NCBI GenBank assembly: GCA_049514435.1
Contig: JBEKVB010000011.1
Coordinates: forward strand, 1-64,000
Direction of reading: 5' to 3'
DNA from: UBA4810 sp002479215
GTDB lineage: Bacteria; Desulfobacterota; Syntrophia; Syntrophales; Smithellaceae
DNA: 64,000 nt
Shown: positions 1 to 7,108 of the stretch, piece by piece
Numbering within the stretch: position 1 is the stretch's first letter
Layout of the letters: each line of letters opens with the position of its first letter
Notes under the pieces: generated by a model
The model's input: the letters and a program-made list of their open reading frames with translations, nothing else
Databases searched by the model: none
What the model was told of the DNA's origin: nothing
Made by a program: the position numbers and the translations under genes

Positions 1-966
1 TCCATCGGCATCGGCATAATGCTCATCTGGGGTATCGTTTATTTATTGCCCAGGGAAAAACTGCGTAAAATAATTTTAATTCCGGCCGCAGCCACTATTC
101 TTTCCGTTTTGACATTTTTAACCTGGCAGCAATGCGGCTACTGGAAAAACAGTATCGAGCTTTTTAGTCATGCCCTGGAGGCTACTAAAAATAACTATAT
201 AGCTCATATCAATCTGGGCATTGCCTTAGCCGAGGAAGGGAAAAATAATCAAGCCATTGCCCACTATCTTGCGGCAATTGATATTAATCCCCATCATGCC
301 GATTCCCATTCTAATCTTGGCGTAGCTTTAGCCGCAGAAGGAAAAAATGAAGAAGCTATTGAACATTATCTTACAGCGATTAAAATTAATCAGGATCACT
401 ATAGCGCCCATTCCAATCTTGGTGTAGCTTTGGCCGCAGAAGGAAAAAATGAAGAAGCTATTGAACATTATCTTACAGCGATTAAAATTAATCAGGATTA
501 TGATGATGCCCATTATAATTTAGCCAATTTACTTATCAAACAGGGAAAGATTGAAGAAGCCATAGGCCATTATCGCGAAACAATTAAGATCAATCCCTAT
601 AATGCCAATGCTCATTATAATTTAGCTGATATCCTTGTAAAACAAGGAAAAAACGAAGATGCCATTGACCATTTCCGCGAGGTGGTGCGAATTAACCCTT
701 CTTCTTTTGCTGCCCTTAATAATCTGGGCGTTAACTTAGAAAGGCAGCTCAAACATGACGAGGCAATTTACTATTACCAAAGGGCTTTGCAGGTAGAGCC
801 CAAAAACCCGGGTATCCATTTTAATTTAGGCGTAGCTCTGGGCAATAAAGGTGAACTGAAAGAAGCTATTGAACATTTTCGCCGGGCGGTTTATCTTAAA
901 CCTGATTATGAAGAAGCCCGCCGGTCTTTGCGGCTGGCGGTGGAGCTGGAACAACAAAAGCGTTAA
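1..966 (+). CDS. TPR-repeat membrane protein, 5'-truncated by window edge
   Basis: The reading frame is open from the first base, so the true start lies outside the window. The visible part begins with hydrophobic segments (LIWGIVYLL, then an IILIPAAATILSVLTFL helix) followed by a WKNSIELFSHALEAT linker and about eight 34-residue tetratricopeptide units to the stop. This layout, a polytopic membrane part with a C-terminal TPR stack, is that of the TMTC/PMT-like glycosyltransferase-TPR proteins common in deltaproteobacteria. The TPR part should be a protein-interaction scaffold. The catalytic part, if present, is not visible, so substrate and function are open. Two TPR units are near-identical at DNA level. 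The stop overlaps the convergent rpe stop by 4 bases. TPR call is sure, family membership moderate. Confidence 0.8.
   Translation, partial: SIGIGIMLIWGIVYLLPREKLRKIILIPAAATILSVLTFLTWQQCGYWKNSIELFSHALEATKNNYIAHINLGIALAEEGKNNQAIAHYLAAIDINPHHADSHSNLGVALAAEGKNEEAIEHYLTAIKINQDHYSAHSNLGVALAAEGKNEEAIEHYLTAIKINQDYDDAHYNLANLLIKQGKIEEAIGHYRETIKINPYNANAHYNLADILVKQGKNEDAIDHFREVVRINPSSFAALNNLGVNLERQLKHDEAIYYYQRALQVEPKNPGIHFNLGVALGNKGELKEAIEHFRRAVYLKPDYEEARRSLRLAVELEQQKR
310..513 (+). repeat. Tandem 102-bp duplication encoding one TPR unit
   Basis: Positions 310-411 and 412-513 are almost the same sequence; each encodes one 34-residue TPR (N-L-G-V-A-L-A-A-E-G-K-N-E-E-A-I). They differ by two silent changes near the start and by the last few codons. 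Neighbouring TPR units in the same gene are far more diverged, so this looks like a recent in-frame unit duplication. Confidence 0.9.
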
Positions 967-1625
967 TTACTCTCAGCGGCAGCTTTCAGTGCGGCAATTG
1001 TTTTTTGGTAATTGTTTGTACCAAAAATAGAGGCGCCAGCAACTATCACCTGCGCGCCCGCCTCAACGATGCTTTTAATGTTTTTTAAATTAACTCCTCC
1101 GTCAACTTCCAGCATAGGTTTGTTGGGCAGGCCTTTCAACATTTGGCCGGCCTTAGTAATTTTAGGTAAAGTGTCTTCAATAAATTTCTGTCCGCCAAAG
1201 CCCGGATTAACGGCCATAACCAGCAAAATCTCAATATCCGAAACAATATTTTCTATCCGCTTCAGCGATGTATTCGGATTCAGCGATACGCCCGCTTTTT
1301 TGCCGCATTTTTTTATCACGTCAATCATTCGTTGAATATTATCGGCGGCTTCAACGTGAATAGTAATAATATCGGCGCCGGCTTTCGCAAAAGATTCAAT
1401 ATAGTTTTCAGGATTTTCAATCATCAAATGTACATCAAAAGGCAGTTTTGTTGTTTTTCTCAGGGCCGATATTATTCCCGGACCCATGGTGATATTGGGA
1501 ACAAAATGACCGTCCATCACGTCAACATGAATCCAATCGGCGCCGGCTTTTTCCACGGCGGCAATTTCCTCGCCCAGTCTTCCGCCGTCAGCGGATAGGA
1601 TTGAAGGGGCAATCAGTAACGTCAA
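963..1625 (-). CDS. rpe: Ribulose-phosphate 3-epimerase
   Basis: Interconverts D-ribulose 5-phosphate and D-xylulose 5-phosphate in the cytosolic pentose phosphate pathway. The 220-residue length is normal for this TIM-barrel family. Family signatures are in order: LLIAPSILSAD at the N-terminus, the metal/catalytic motif HVDVMDGHFVPNITMG, FDVHLMI, AVNPGFGGQKF, and the phosphate-binding region VDGGVN. The start codon is TTG at 1623-1625, preceded by AGGAG at good spacing; no better ATG lies upstream. It is convergent with the TPR gene and divergent from the repeat block upstream, so it is probably transcribed alone. Confidence 0.95.
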   Translation of the reverse strand: MTLLIAPSILSADGGRLGEEIAAVEKAGADWIHVDVMDGHFVPNITMGPGIISALRKTTKLPFDVHLMIENPENYIESFAKAGADIITIHVEAADNIQRMIDVIKKCGKKAGVSLNPNTSLKRIENIVSDIEILLVMAVNPGFGGQKFIEDTLPKITKAGQMLKGLPNKPMLEVDGGVNLKNIKSIVEAGAQVIVAGASIFGTNNYQKTIAALKAAAESN

Positions 1626-1680
1626 ATTTTTTCTCCTTTATGCATTTGTTCAATTATACTAAAGTTTCCTCTCTGTCAAT

Positions 1681-2008
1681 CACGGGTATTATACCCCCCG
1701 CTTCGCGGGATCGATTCAACTAATCCCATAGCCGGAGACTACGGGAAGTTTCATTGCCACGGGCATAAATTATACCCTCCGCCTGTGGCGGGATCAATTC
1801 AGCTAATCCCATAGCCGGAGACTACGGGAAGTTTCATTGACCACGGGCATAAATTATACCCTCCGCCTGTGGCGGGATCAATTCAGCTAATCCCATAGCC
1901 GGAGGCTACGGGAAGTTTCATTGACCACGGGCATAAATTATACCCTCCGCCTGTGGCGGGATCAATTCAGCTAATCCCATAGCCGGAGGCTACGGGAAGT
2001 TTCATTGA
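1681..2008. repeat. 84-bp tandem repeat array (about four copies)
   Basis: Copies begin at 1681 (a 77-bp variant), 1758, 1842 and 1926, each starting CACGGG and ending GGAAGTTTCATTG. The last three are nearly identical. Within each unit lie GC-rich short inverted repeats (CCGCCTGTGGCGGGAT; CCCATAGCCGGAG-CTACGGG) that could fold as hairpins. There is no open reading frame across the array, and no spacer/repeat alternation of the CRISPR kind. Together with 2009-2277 this fills the rpe-waaA gap. Confidence 0.9.
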
Positions 2009-2188
2009 TTCGACCTGCAAGTTTCAGCATGTATGACCTTCAGGTTATGCACTCTGTTTCTGAAACTTGGGTCTCATTACAACTGACAGATATTACTGCA
2101 CTGCGTTTGTGGAGCACCTCTGTAAGGAGCCGAAGACTATTTTCAAAGACACGACATCCCGTAACGGGATAATATCTGAGTTTCATTA
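2008..2188. repeat. Mosaic dispersed repeat, locus 1 (units A, B and terminal tag)
   Basis: Unit A (2008-2080, ATTCGACC...GTTTCTGAAACTTGGGTCTCA) recurs at 11114-11184. Unit B (2071-2110, GTCTCATTACA...GCACTGCGTTTGT) recurs at 11056-11095. The tail TAATATCTGAGTTTCATT at 2171-2188 recurs near 11095 and, inverted, at 37908-37925. The units are in a different order at each locus, as expected of a mosaic non-coding repeat family. The stretch from 2189 to 2277 shows nothing else I can support. Confidence 0.75.
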
Positions 2189-2277
2189 GAATTGGAGTTT
2201 TACAACAAATACGATTTAAATTTCATTTTCACCTCAGAGAAAAGTTGCTTGACACAAAAGCGGAAAAATCTAAAGAT

Positions 2278-3573
2278 ATGAGTATGTACATCTTATATAA
2301 TGCTGTATTGCTGGTTGCCGCGATAATTGTTTTACCCTATTATTTGCTGAAAATAATTTTTACCGGTAAATATCACAAAAGTTTAATCCCGAAACTGGGC
2401 GGAAGACAGGCAAAAATACTGGCCGATTTGAAAGATGGGCCGCGTGTATGGATACACGCGGTATCAGTAGGGGAAGTCACTGCCGCCACGCCGATTGTCG
2501 CTTCCCTGAAAGCAAAAAGGCCGGATGTGGAAATTATTTTTTCCACTTCTACCGAAACAGGTCAGGAAATGGCATGTCGTCTTATCCAAGGCGCTGCCGC
2601 ATTCATTTATTTTCCCCTGGATATCCCCTATGTTGTGCACAAAAGCATAAAGCAGGTCAATCCTAATGCTTTTGTTATGGTAGAAACGGAACTCTGGCCG
2701 AATTTTCTAAAAGCCTGTAAATTAAAAAGGATAAAAACCTTGATGGTTAATGGACGGTTTTCTTTGCGCTCTTACGGTAAATATCGCCTGACCAGTTTTT
2801 TTTGGAAAAAAATTCTTAATGATTTATCTGCCGCCGGTATGATTACCAAGATCGATGCGGCGCGTTTTACAAATATCGGCATGCCTGAAGATAAGATTCA
2901 AGTAATGGGAAACGCCAAGTATGATGCGTTGGCGGCCATGGCCTCGCCTGCACTGCAGAAAGAAATTGTCCGCCGATTTAATGTGCGGGCGGATGAAAGA
3001 TTTCTCGTGGCGGGCTCTACCCATCCGGGCGAAGAAGAAATCATCATCAATGTATACAAGAAGCTTTTAGAACATCATGCCGAATTTAAACTAATTATAG
3101 TTCCGCGGCATATTGAAAGAACCAGCGCGATTTTGGAACTTCTGCGAAAATCCGGGTTGCCGGACGCCATTACTCTGACCGAGATGAATAACGGTAAAAT
3201 ACGTAAAAGCGAACGTATTATTGTTGTTGATGTTATCGGCGAGCTTTTTAAGATTTATTCCCTGGCGACCATTGTTTATTGCGGCGGAAGCCTTGTACCC
3301 AAAGGCGGGCAGAATATCTTAGAGGCTGCCGCCTGGGGAAAAGTAATTTTTTACGGCCCTTCGATGGACGATTTCAGCGAAGAAAAAGCTCTGTTGGAAG
3401 AAGCGGGCTGCGGCGTGACGATACGAAGTGCGGAAGAATTGGTCCAAAACATTCTTCGCGTGCTGGAATATCCCGAAGAACTGGAAAAGCGAGGCGCCAG
3501 AGGCAAAGCTGTTGTGGCCGCCAACATGGGAGCCGCCGCCAGATATGCCGATTTGATAAGCAAGTATATATAA
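2278..3573 (+). CDS. waaA: 3-deoxy-D-manno-octulosonic acid (Kdo) transferase
   Basis: GT30-family inner-membrane enzyme that adds Kdo from CMP-Kdo to the lipid A precursor, the first step of LPS core assembly. After a short N-terminal membrane anchor (ILYNAVLLVAAIIVLPYYL) come the acceptor-side domain with WIHAVSVGEV, FSTSTETGQ and ETELWPNF, then the GT-B donor domain with GSTHPGEEEIII and NILEAAAWGKVIFYGPSMDDF; all are diagnostic of WaaA. Length about 430 is usual. I prefer the ATG at 2278 (or 2284), which gives the normal N-terminus; an in-frame TTG at 2245 would add 11 polar residues. It implies a Kdo-containing LPS. Confidence 0.95.
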   Translation: MSMYILYNAVLLVAAIIVLPYYLLKIIFTGKYHKSLIPKLGGRQAKILADLKDGPRVWIHAVSVGEVTAATPIVASLKAKRPDVEIIFSTSTETGQEMACRLIQGAAAFIYFPLDIPYVVHKSIKQVNPNAFVMVETELWPNFLKACKLKRIKTLMVNGRFSLRSYGKYRLTSFFWKKILNDLSAAGMITKIDAARFTNIGMPEDKIQVMGNAKYDALAAMASPALQKEIVRRFNVRADERFLVAGSTHPGEEEIIINVYKKLLEHHAEFKLIIVPRHIERTSAILELLRKSGLPDAITLTEMNNGKIRKSERIIVVDVIGELFKIYSLATIVYCGGSLVPKGGQNILEAAAWGKVIFYGPSMDDFSEEKALLEEAGCGVTIRSAEELVQNILRVLEYPEELEKRGARGKAVVAANMGAAARYADLISKYI

Positions 3574-3575
3574 TT

Positions 3576-3596
3576 AGGTAGATAGACTGAAGGCTG
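3576..3596 (+). repeat. Short dispersed repeat GGTAGATAGRCTGAAGGCTG, copy after waaA
   Basis: AGGTAGATAGACTGAAGGCTG lies three bases after the waaA stop. The same core recurs at 3771-3799 (inverted), 17407-17432, 17479-17497 (inverted) and 22291-22312, always immediately at a gene 3' end or in the gap behind it. Shorter derivatives sit at about 10865 and 10936. Confidence 0.75.
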
Positions 3597-3599
3597 TTG

Positions 3600-3746
3600 G
3601 TTAGAAGGTACCGAAACCGCTGCTCGCCTCATTTGAGAAGTCAGTTCATACAATTCTTCTCTCGGAAACTTTGCAGTTATTAGCTATATTAATATTGTTA
3701 ACTTGTCAGCAATTTCAAATGCCCGGAGCTTTGTGTGATCACGCAC
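3600..3746 (-). pseudogene. Remnant of a four-helix bundle (IVS/S23-type) protein gene
   Basis: Read on the minus strand from a GTG at 3746, the translation is VRDHTKLRAFEIADKL, then an in-frame TAG, then KFPREELYELTSQMRRAAVSVPSN. This is the characteristic N-terminal half of the four-helix bundle family first known from 23S rRNA intervening sequences. The family's next residues (usually I-A-E-G) and the whole C-terminal half are missing; the frame runs into the short repeat at 3576-3596 instead. It therefore carries a nonsense codon and a 3' truncation. No intact copy is present in this window. Function in the host is not established for this family. Confidence 0.75.
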
Positions 3747-3770
3747 ATTTTATATTTTATCCCTACTACC

Positions 3771-3799
3771 CTTCAGTCTAAACCCCTTCAGCCTTCAGC
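3771..3799 (-). repeat. Short dispersed repeat copy overlapping the porB stop codon
   Basis: On the minus strand this is CTGAAGGCTGAAGGGGTTTAG followed by ACTGAAG. The first part encodes the last residues of PorB (LKAEGV) and its stop, so the repeat forms the end of the coding sequence. Same family as 3576-3596. Confidence 0.7.
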
Positions 3800-4692
3800 C
3801 CTGTTCTCTTCAAATATTCCTTCCATTTATTATCGATGTTTTTTTGAAGGAGTTTGAGTTGTTCCGCGCTTATTTTCCGGAAACGATCCTGCTTATCTAT
3901 GTAGCTTGTCAGCGGCTGTCTTTTGCCTTTTTCGGCCAGTTTTTTACTGCGGCCGGTTAAACTAAATTTTCCATTTTCGATTTCAAAAAGGACAAATACG
4001 CCGGTTTCGACAGCGGCTCTGGCTATTTTAACCGTGTCTTTCGGCGGATAACCCCAGCCCGGCGGACAGGGAACATGAATTTGCAGATAACGGGTTCCCT
4101 TAATGCTTTTCGCTTTGACGAATTTATCGTAAAGGTCAACAGGATAAGCGGGCGAAACAGAAGCAATGTAAGCAATGTCGTGGGCCTCCATAATTTTCAG
4201 CATGTCTTTTTTGTGTTGCTGTTTGGTCAAAATAGGTGTCGTTGTTGTTAGGGCCCCCAGGGGAGTCGCGCTGGAGCGCTGGGTTCCCGTATTCATGTAA
4301 CCTTCATTATCATAGCAAACGAAGATGAAATCGGTTTCTCTTTCCGCCGCGCCGCTTAAGGCCTGGATACCGATATCGTATGTCCCTCCATCCCCGGCGA
4401 AAGCCACAACAGTAGTGCCTTTCCTTCCCGTGACTTTCAGCCCCGCCACCAAGCCGGAGGCCGACGCGGCAGTCGAGGCAAAAGTGCAGTTGAGGCAGGG
4501 AATGGTAACGGAGGTGGTCGGATAAAGGCCGTGCAAAACGGTAAGGCAGCTTGCCGGTATGGTTAAAATCGTATTTTTACCCAGAGCTTTTAGGGCGTAG
4601 CGGTAAGCTAAAGAAAGACCGCATCCCTGACAGGCCCTGTTTCCCGGCAGCATAAATTCTTCTTTCGATACTTTAAACAAATTTTCCGGCAT
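3778..4692 (-). CDS. porB: Pyruvate:ferredoxin oxidoreductase, beta (TPP-binding) subunit
   Basis: Carries the thiamine diphosphate and proximal [4Fe-4S] cluster of the cytosolic enzyme that reversibly converts pyruvate, CoA and oxidised ferredoxin to acetyl-CoA, CO2 and reduced ferredoxin. Visible motifs are the N-terminal cluster motif CQGCGLSLAYRYALKAL, the TPP/Mg motif GDGGTYDIGIQALSGA, and CYDNEGYMNTGTQRSSATPLGA, typical of Por/Vor beta subunits. The 304 residues are normal. It is the last gene of a porC-D-A-B set, separated from porA by 124 bases. Its last residues and stop lie inside a dispersed repeat. A 2-ketoisovalerate enzyme (Vor) is the main alternative; subunit order and lengths favour Por. 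Confidence 0.9.
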   Translation of the reverse strand: MPENLFKVSKEEFMLPGNRACQGCGLSLAYRYALKALGKNTILTIPASCLTVLHGLYPTTSVTIPCLNCTFASTAASASGLVAGLKVTGRKGTTVVAFAGDGGTYDIGIQALSGAAERETDFIFVCYDNEGYMNTGTQRSSATPLGALTTTTPILTKQQHKKDMLKIMEAHDIAYIASVSPAYPVDLYDKFVKAKSIKGTRYLQIHVPCPPGWGYPPKDTVKIARAAVETGVFVLFEIENGKFSLTGRSKKLAEKGKRQPLTSYIDKQDRFRKISAEQLKLLQKNIDNKWKEYLKRTGLKAEGV

Positions 4693-4706
4693 GGCCTATT
4701 ACCTCT

Positions 4707-4816
4707 ACCCCGTTAGAGAAAGTCTCCAACTCTTGTCAAATATTAATAGTTCAAATAAGATGTCAGTCTAATGCTGCCATCTACAATCGCGAAGCTCCCG
4801 TTGTTTCTAACGGGGT
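4707..4816. repeat. Inverted-repeat-bounded insert between porA and porB
   Basis: The intergenic stretch is bounded by 11-bp perfect inverted repeats, ACCCCGTTAGA at 4707-4717 and TCTAACGGGGT at 4806-4816, 88 bases apart. The right arm ends one base before the porA stop codon. There is no open frame inside. It could be a small non-autonomous element or a long-range stem in the por mRNA; I see no direct repeats that would settle it. Confidence 0.5.
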
Positions 4817-6028
4817 CTATTTACGGCAGTTTAACCAGATTGTTTTATTACTTTCTTTGCCGGCGGCGATTTCTTGAAGCGATTGTTGAACAGCTTCAAA
4901 TATTTCCCGGACCTTTACATCCCGCCCGCCGAGTCCGGCAATGAAATTATGGACAGGAACATTAATGCCCGTGCCGTAGAGCGCGGCTTTGATGTCGGAA
5001 CAAAGCGCGCCTTCATAGCCGTAACTGATATCCTTTTCCAAGACTATAATAGTTTGAGCTTTACTGAATGCTTTTCGCACATCGTTTACGGGAAATGGGC
5101 GAAAAACACGGATACCGGCAACTCCCGCTTTAACACCATCTTTCCTCAGTTGATCAACGGCGGCAGTGGCTTCCATGGCGATAGAACCCATACCGGTCAA
5201 AATTATTTGAGCATCATCGGTTTTGTAGCGCCAAAGCATTTCGTCGTAGTTGCGGCCGGTAAGTTTTGCATATTTTTTACCGGTGGCTACAATCACCTCT
5301 CTGGCGCAATCGAGAGCTTTCTGCAGTTTATAGCGCATCTCCATGTAGCCGTCGCAGATTATTCCTTCCGCGTTTTCCCTCAGCCAGGGAAATATTACAG
5401 GATTGATGTTATAGGGGTTTTCGACGGACAAAACCGTGTGCGGTTTATAGGGAGGGAGAAATGAATTAACGGCTTTTTGATCCGGTATGGAAACGGGCAT
5501 CATCGTATGGGAGAGGACAAACCCGTCGTAACAAACCATAACCGGAGCGTAAACTTCTTCGGCGATGCGATAGGCCTGAATAACCGAATCAAGAATTTCC
5601 TGATTGTCCCGGCAATAAATTTGAATCCAGCCGGTATCGCGCTGAGCGACGGAATCCTGCTGGTCGTTAAAGATAGACCAGGGGGCACCGACGCCGCGGT
5701 TGACGCAGCACATGACAATCGGCAGGCGGGAACCGGCCGCCCAGTGGAGCTGTTCGTGCATATAAAGCAAGCCGTGTGAGCTGGTGGAGGTAAAAACACG
5801 GGCGCCGACTGTCGATGCCGATATGCAAACGGTGAGGGCGGAATGCTCGCTTTCCACTCTCACGTATTCGGCCTTAAGCTCGCCTGATTCGATAAATTGT
5901 GAAAGCGTTTCCGTAAGAGATGTTTGAGGGGTAATCGGGTAGGCGGCAACAACTTGAATATTGCAGAGTTTAGCGGCGATGGCCGCGGCGGTGTTGCCGG
6001 TCATGATTTGCACATTATCCATTGTCAT
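4817..6028 (-). CDS. porA: Pyruvate:ferredoxin oxidoreductase, alpha subunit
   Basis: Alpha subunit of the por complex, with the pyrimidine-binding half of the TPP site and the CoA-binding domain. The N-terminal signature MTGNTAAAIAAKLCNIQVV-AAYPITPQT is followed by YVRVESEHSALTVCISAS and the STSSHGLLYMHEQL region, all standard for PorA. At 403 residues it is full length. The start is ATG at 6028 with GAGGTGG directly upstream; the first 14 bases overlap the end of porD, implying translational coupling. A poorly conserved lysine-rich C-terminus (KESNKTIWLNCRK) ends just before the inverted repeat at 4806-4816. Confidence 0.93.
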   Translation of the reverse strand: MTMDNVQIMTGNTAAAIAAKLCNIQVVAAYPITPQTSLTETLSQFIESGELKAEYVRVESEHSALTVCISASTVGARVFTSTSSHGLLYMHEQLHWAAGSRLPIVMCCVNRGVGAPWSIFNDQQDSVAQRDTGWIQIYCRDNQEILDSVIQAYRIAEEVYAPVMVCYDGFVLSHTMMPVSIPDQKAVNSFLPPYKPHTVLSVENPYNINPVIFPWLRENAEGIICDGYMEMRYKLQKALDCAREVIVATGKKYAKLTGRNYDEMLWRYKTDDAQIILTGMGSIAMEATAAVDQLRKDGVKAGVAGIRVFRPFPVNDVRKAFSKAQTIIVLEKDISYGYEGALCSDIKAALYGTGINVPVHNFIAGLGGRDVKVREIFEAVQQSLQEIAAGKESNKTIWLNCRK

Positions 6029-6308
6029 CCACCTCTTTGATCATGGTGATGGCCTGGGCCGGACATTCTTCGGCGCAAATCCCACATCCCTTACAGTAGT
6101 CCAGATCAATTTTCACGGGAATCGCCGCCTTGACGACGCCTTCAGGACAATAAAGCCAGCATAAATAACAGGCCGCCTTACCCTTAATAGAAGGGATGCA
6201 TTTTTTCTGATCAATAACCGGCCTCATATCGCGCCAGTCTCCCGTTTTGCCTCCCTCGGCAATAGCCGGCGTACTCATGGCGGAAATATTCTTATCTCTG
6301 TTTTTCAT
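6015..6308 (-). CDS. porD: Pyruvate:ferredoxin oxidoreductase, delta (2x[4Fe-4S] ferredoxin) subunit
   Basis: A small ferredoxin-like subunit that carries electrons from the TPP site to soluble ferredoxin. Two cluster-binding motifs are visible in its C-terminal half: ACYLCWLYCPEG (CxxCxxxCP type) and DYCKGCGICAEECPAQAI. The 97-residue length matches PorD of four-subunit enzymes. It starts at ATG 6308 and overlaps porA by 14 bases. 122 bases separate it from porC upstream; that gap shows no repeat or terminator. Confidence 0.93.
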   Translation of the reverse strand: MKNRDKNISAMSTPAIAEGGKTGDWRDMRPVIDQKKCIPSIKGKAACYLCWLYCPEGVVKAAIPVKIDLDYCKGCGICAEECPAQAITMIKEVDDNG

Positions 6309-6430
6309 TAATTAATCCTATTTCATTTTTATATATTATTACGGCAAATTATTCGATGGAGGACTGTTATGCCGCCCACCAGCGGACGACACTAAAATTT
6401 ATTGGATTCGTTTTTGCCGGATGCGCTTCG

Positions 6431-6994
6431 TTAATTTTCTATAATAATGGTTTGTTCGTACGCCTCCTTCAACGCCAGAATATTGCCGGCGGCTACTTGG
6501 GGTGACAGTTTCCATTTCAATCCTTGTTCCAGATACGTGAGAGAAATCAAATTCGACGCACGCGCGAAAGCGCCTAAAAGCGGCGTATTTACTATCGGTG
6601 CGCCTTCTTTAACCAACCGATGCTTGAGGGCAATCTTTGCCGCATCTATGCAAGCAAGTTTCAATCCTTTTTTTATTTTGATTTGACCGGGGTTTAAATT
6701 GGTATTGATAATAAAAATTCCCCCCTCTTTGATCGAACTTTGAATATCCACAACCCCCAACAAGGAGGAATCAAGCACGACGGCAATATCGGCAAATTCG
6801 ATTTGAGAAAAAGTTCTAATGGGCTCATCGGAAATTCTTGTTGAAGCCGTAAGCGGAGCGCCTCTTCTTTCGGGACCGAAAGTAGGCGCTGAGGTTACCC
6901 CCTTAAAGCCTTGCAGGTAAGCGGCTTCGGCCAGAATTTGGGCGCCGACAACCACGCCCTGGCCGCCTCTGCCGTGCCAGATGATTTCATGCAT
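6431..6994 (-). CDS. porC: Pyruvate:ferredoxin oxidoreductase, gamma subunit
   Basis: Gamma subunit of the 2-oxoacid:ferredoxin oxidoreductase. Its start HEIIWHGRGGQGVVVGAQIL is the family's glycine-rich signature, followed by SAPTFGPERRGAPLTASTRIS and DIAVVLDSSLL; 187 residues is normal. It is the first gene of the porC-porD-porA-porB group, the order known from Thermotoga and archaeal Por operons. In a syntroph the complex could run in either direction, making reduced ferredoxin from pyruvate or making pyruvate from acetyl-CoA for biosynthesis; the sequence cannot tell which. Confidence 0.92.
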   Translation of the reverse strand: MHEIIWHGRGGQGVVVGAQILAEAAYLQGFKGVTSAPTFGPERRGAPLTASTRISDEPIRTFSQIEFADIAVVLDSSLLGVVDIQSSIKEGGIFIINTNLNPGQIKIKKGLKLACIDAAKIALKHRLVKEGAPIVNTPLLGAFARASNLISLTYLEQGLKWKLSPQVAAGNILALKEAYEQTIIIEN

Positions 6995-7108
6995 ATAAGT
7001 TCCAAATTAAAAAAGCCATGGTTTTTCATCCACGGCCTTGAAAATATTTCTAACATTCCAGGATAACAAACTAAATTTATTAATAGCTAGAATAATTCAA
7101 CCACGTTG

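Noticed and set aside
1681..2008. Regularly spaced repeats that could suggest a CRISPR array
   Set aside because: The 84-bp units are contiguous and nearly identical over their whole length. There are no variable spacers, and no cas genes are in the window.
4874..5464. Long antisense open frames over porA and several other genes
   Set aside because: They mirror the codon structure of well-supported genes on the other strand and have no motifs or ribosome sites of their own.
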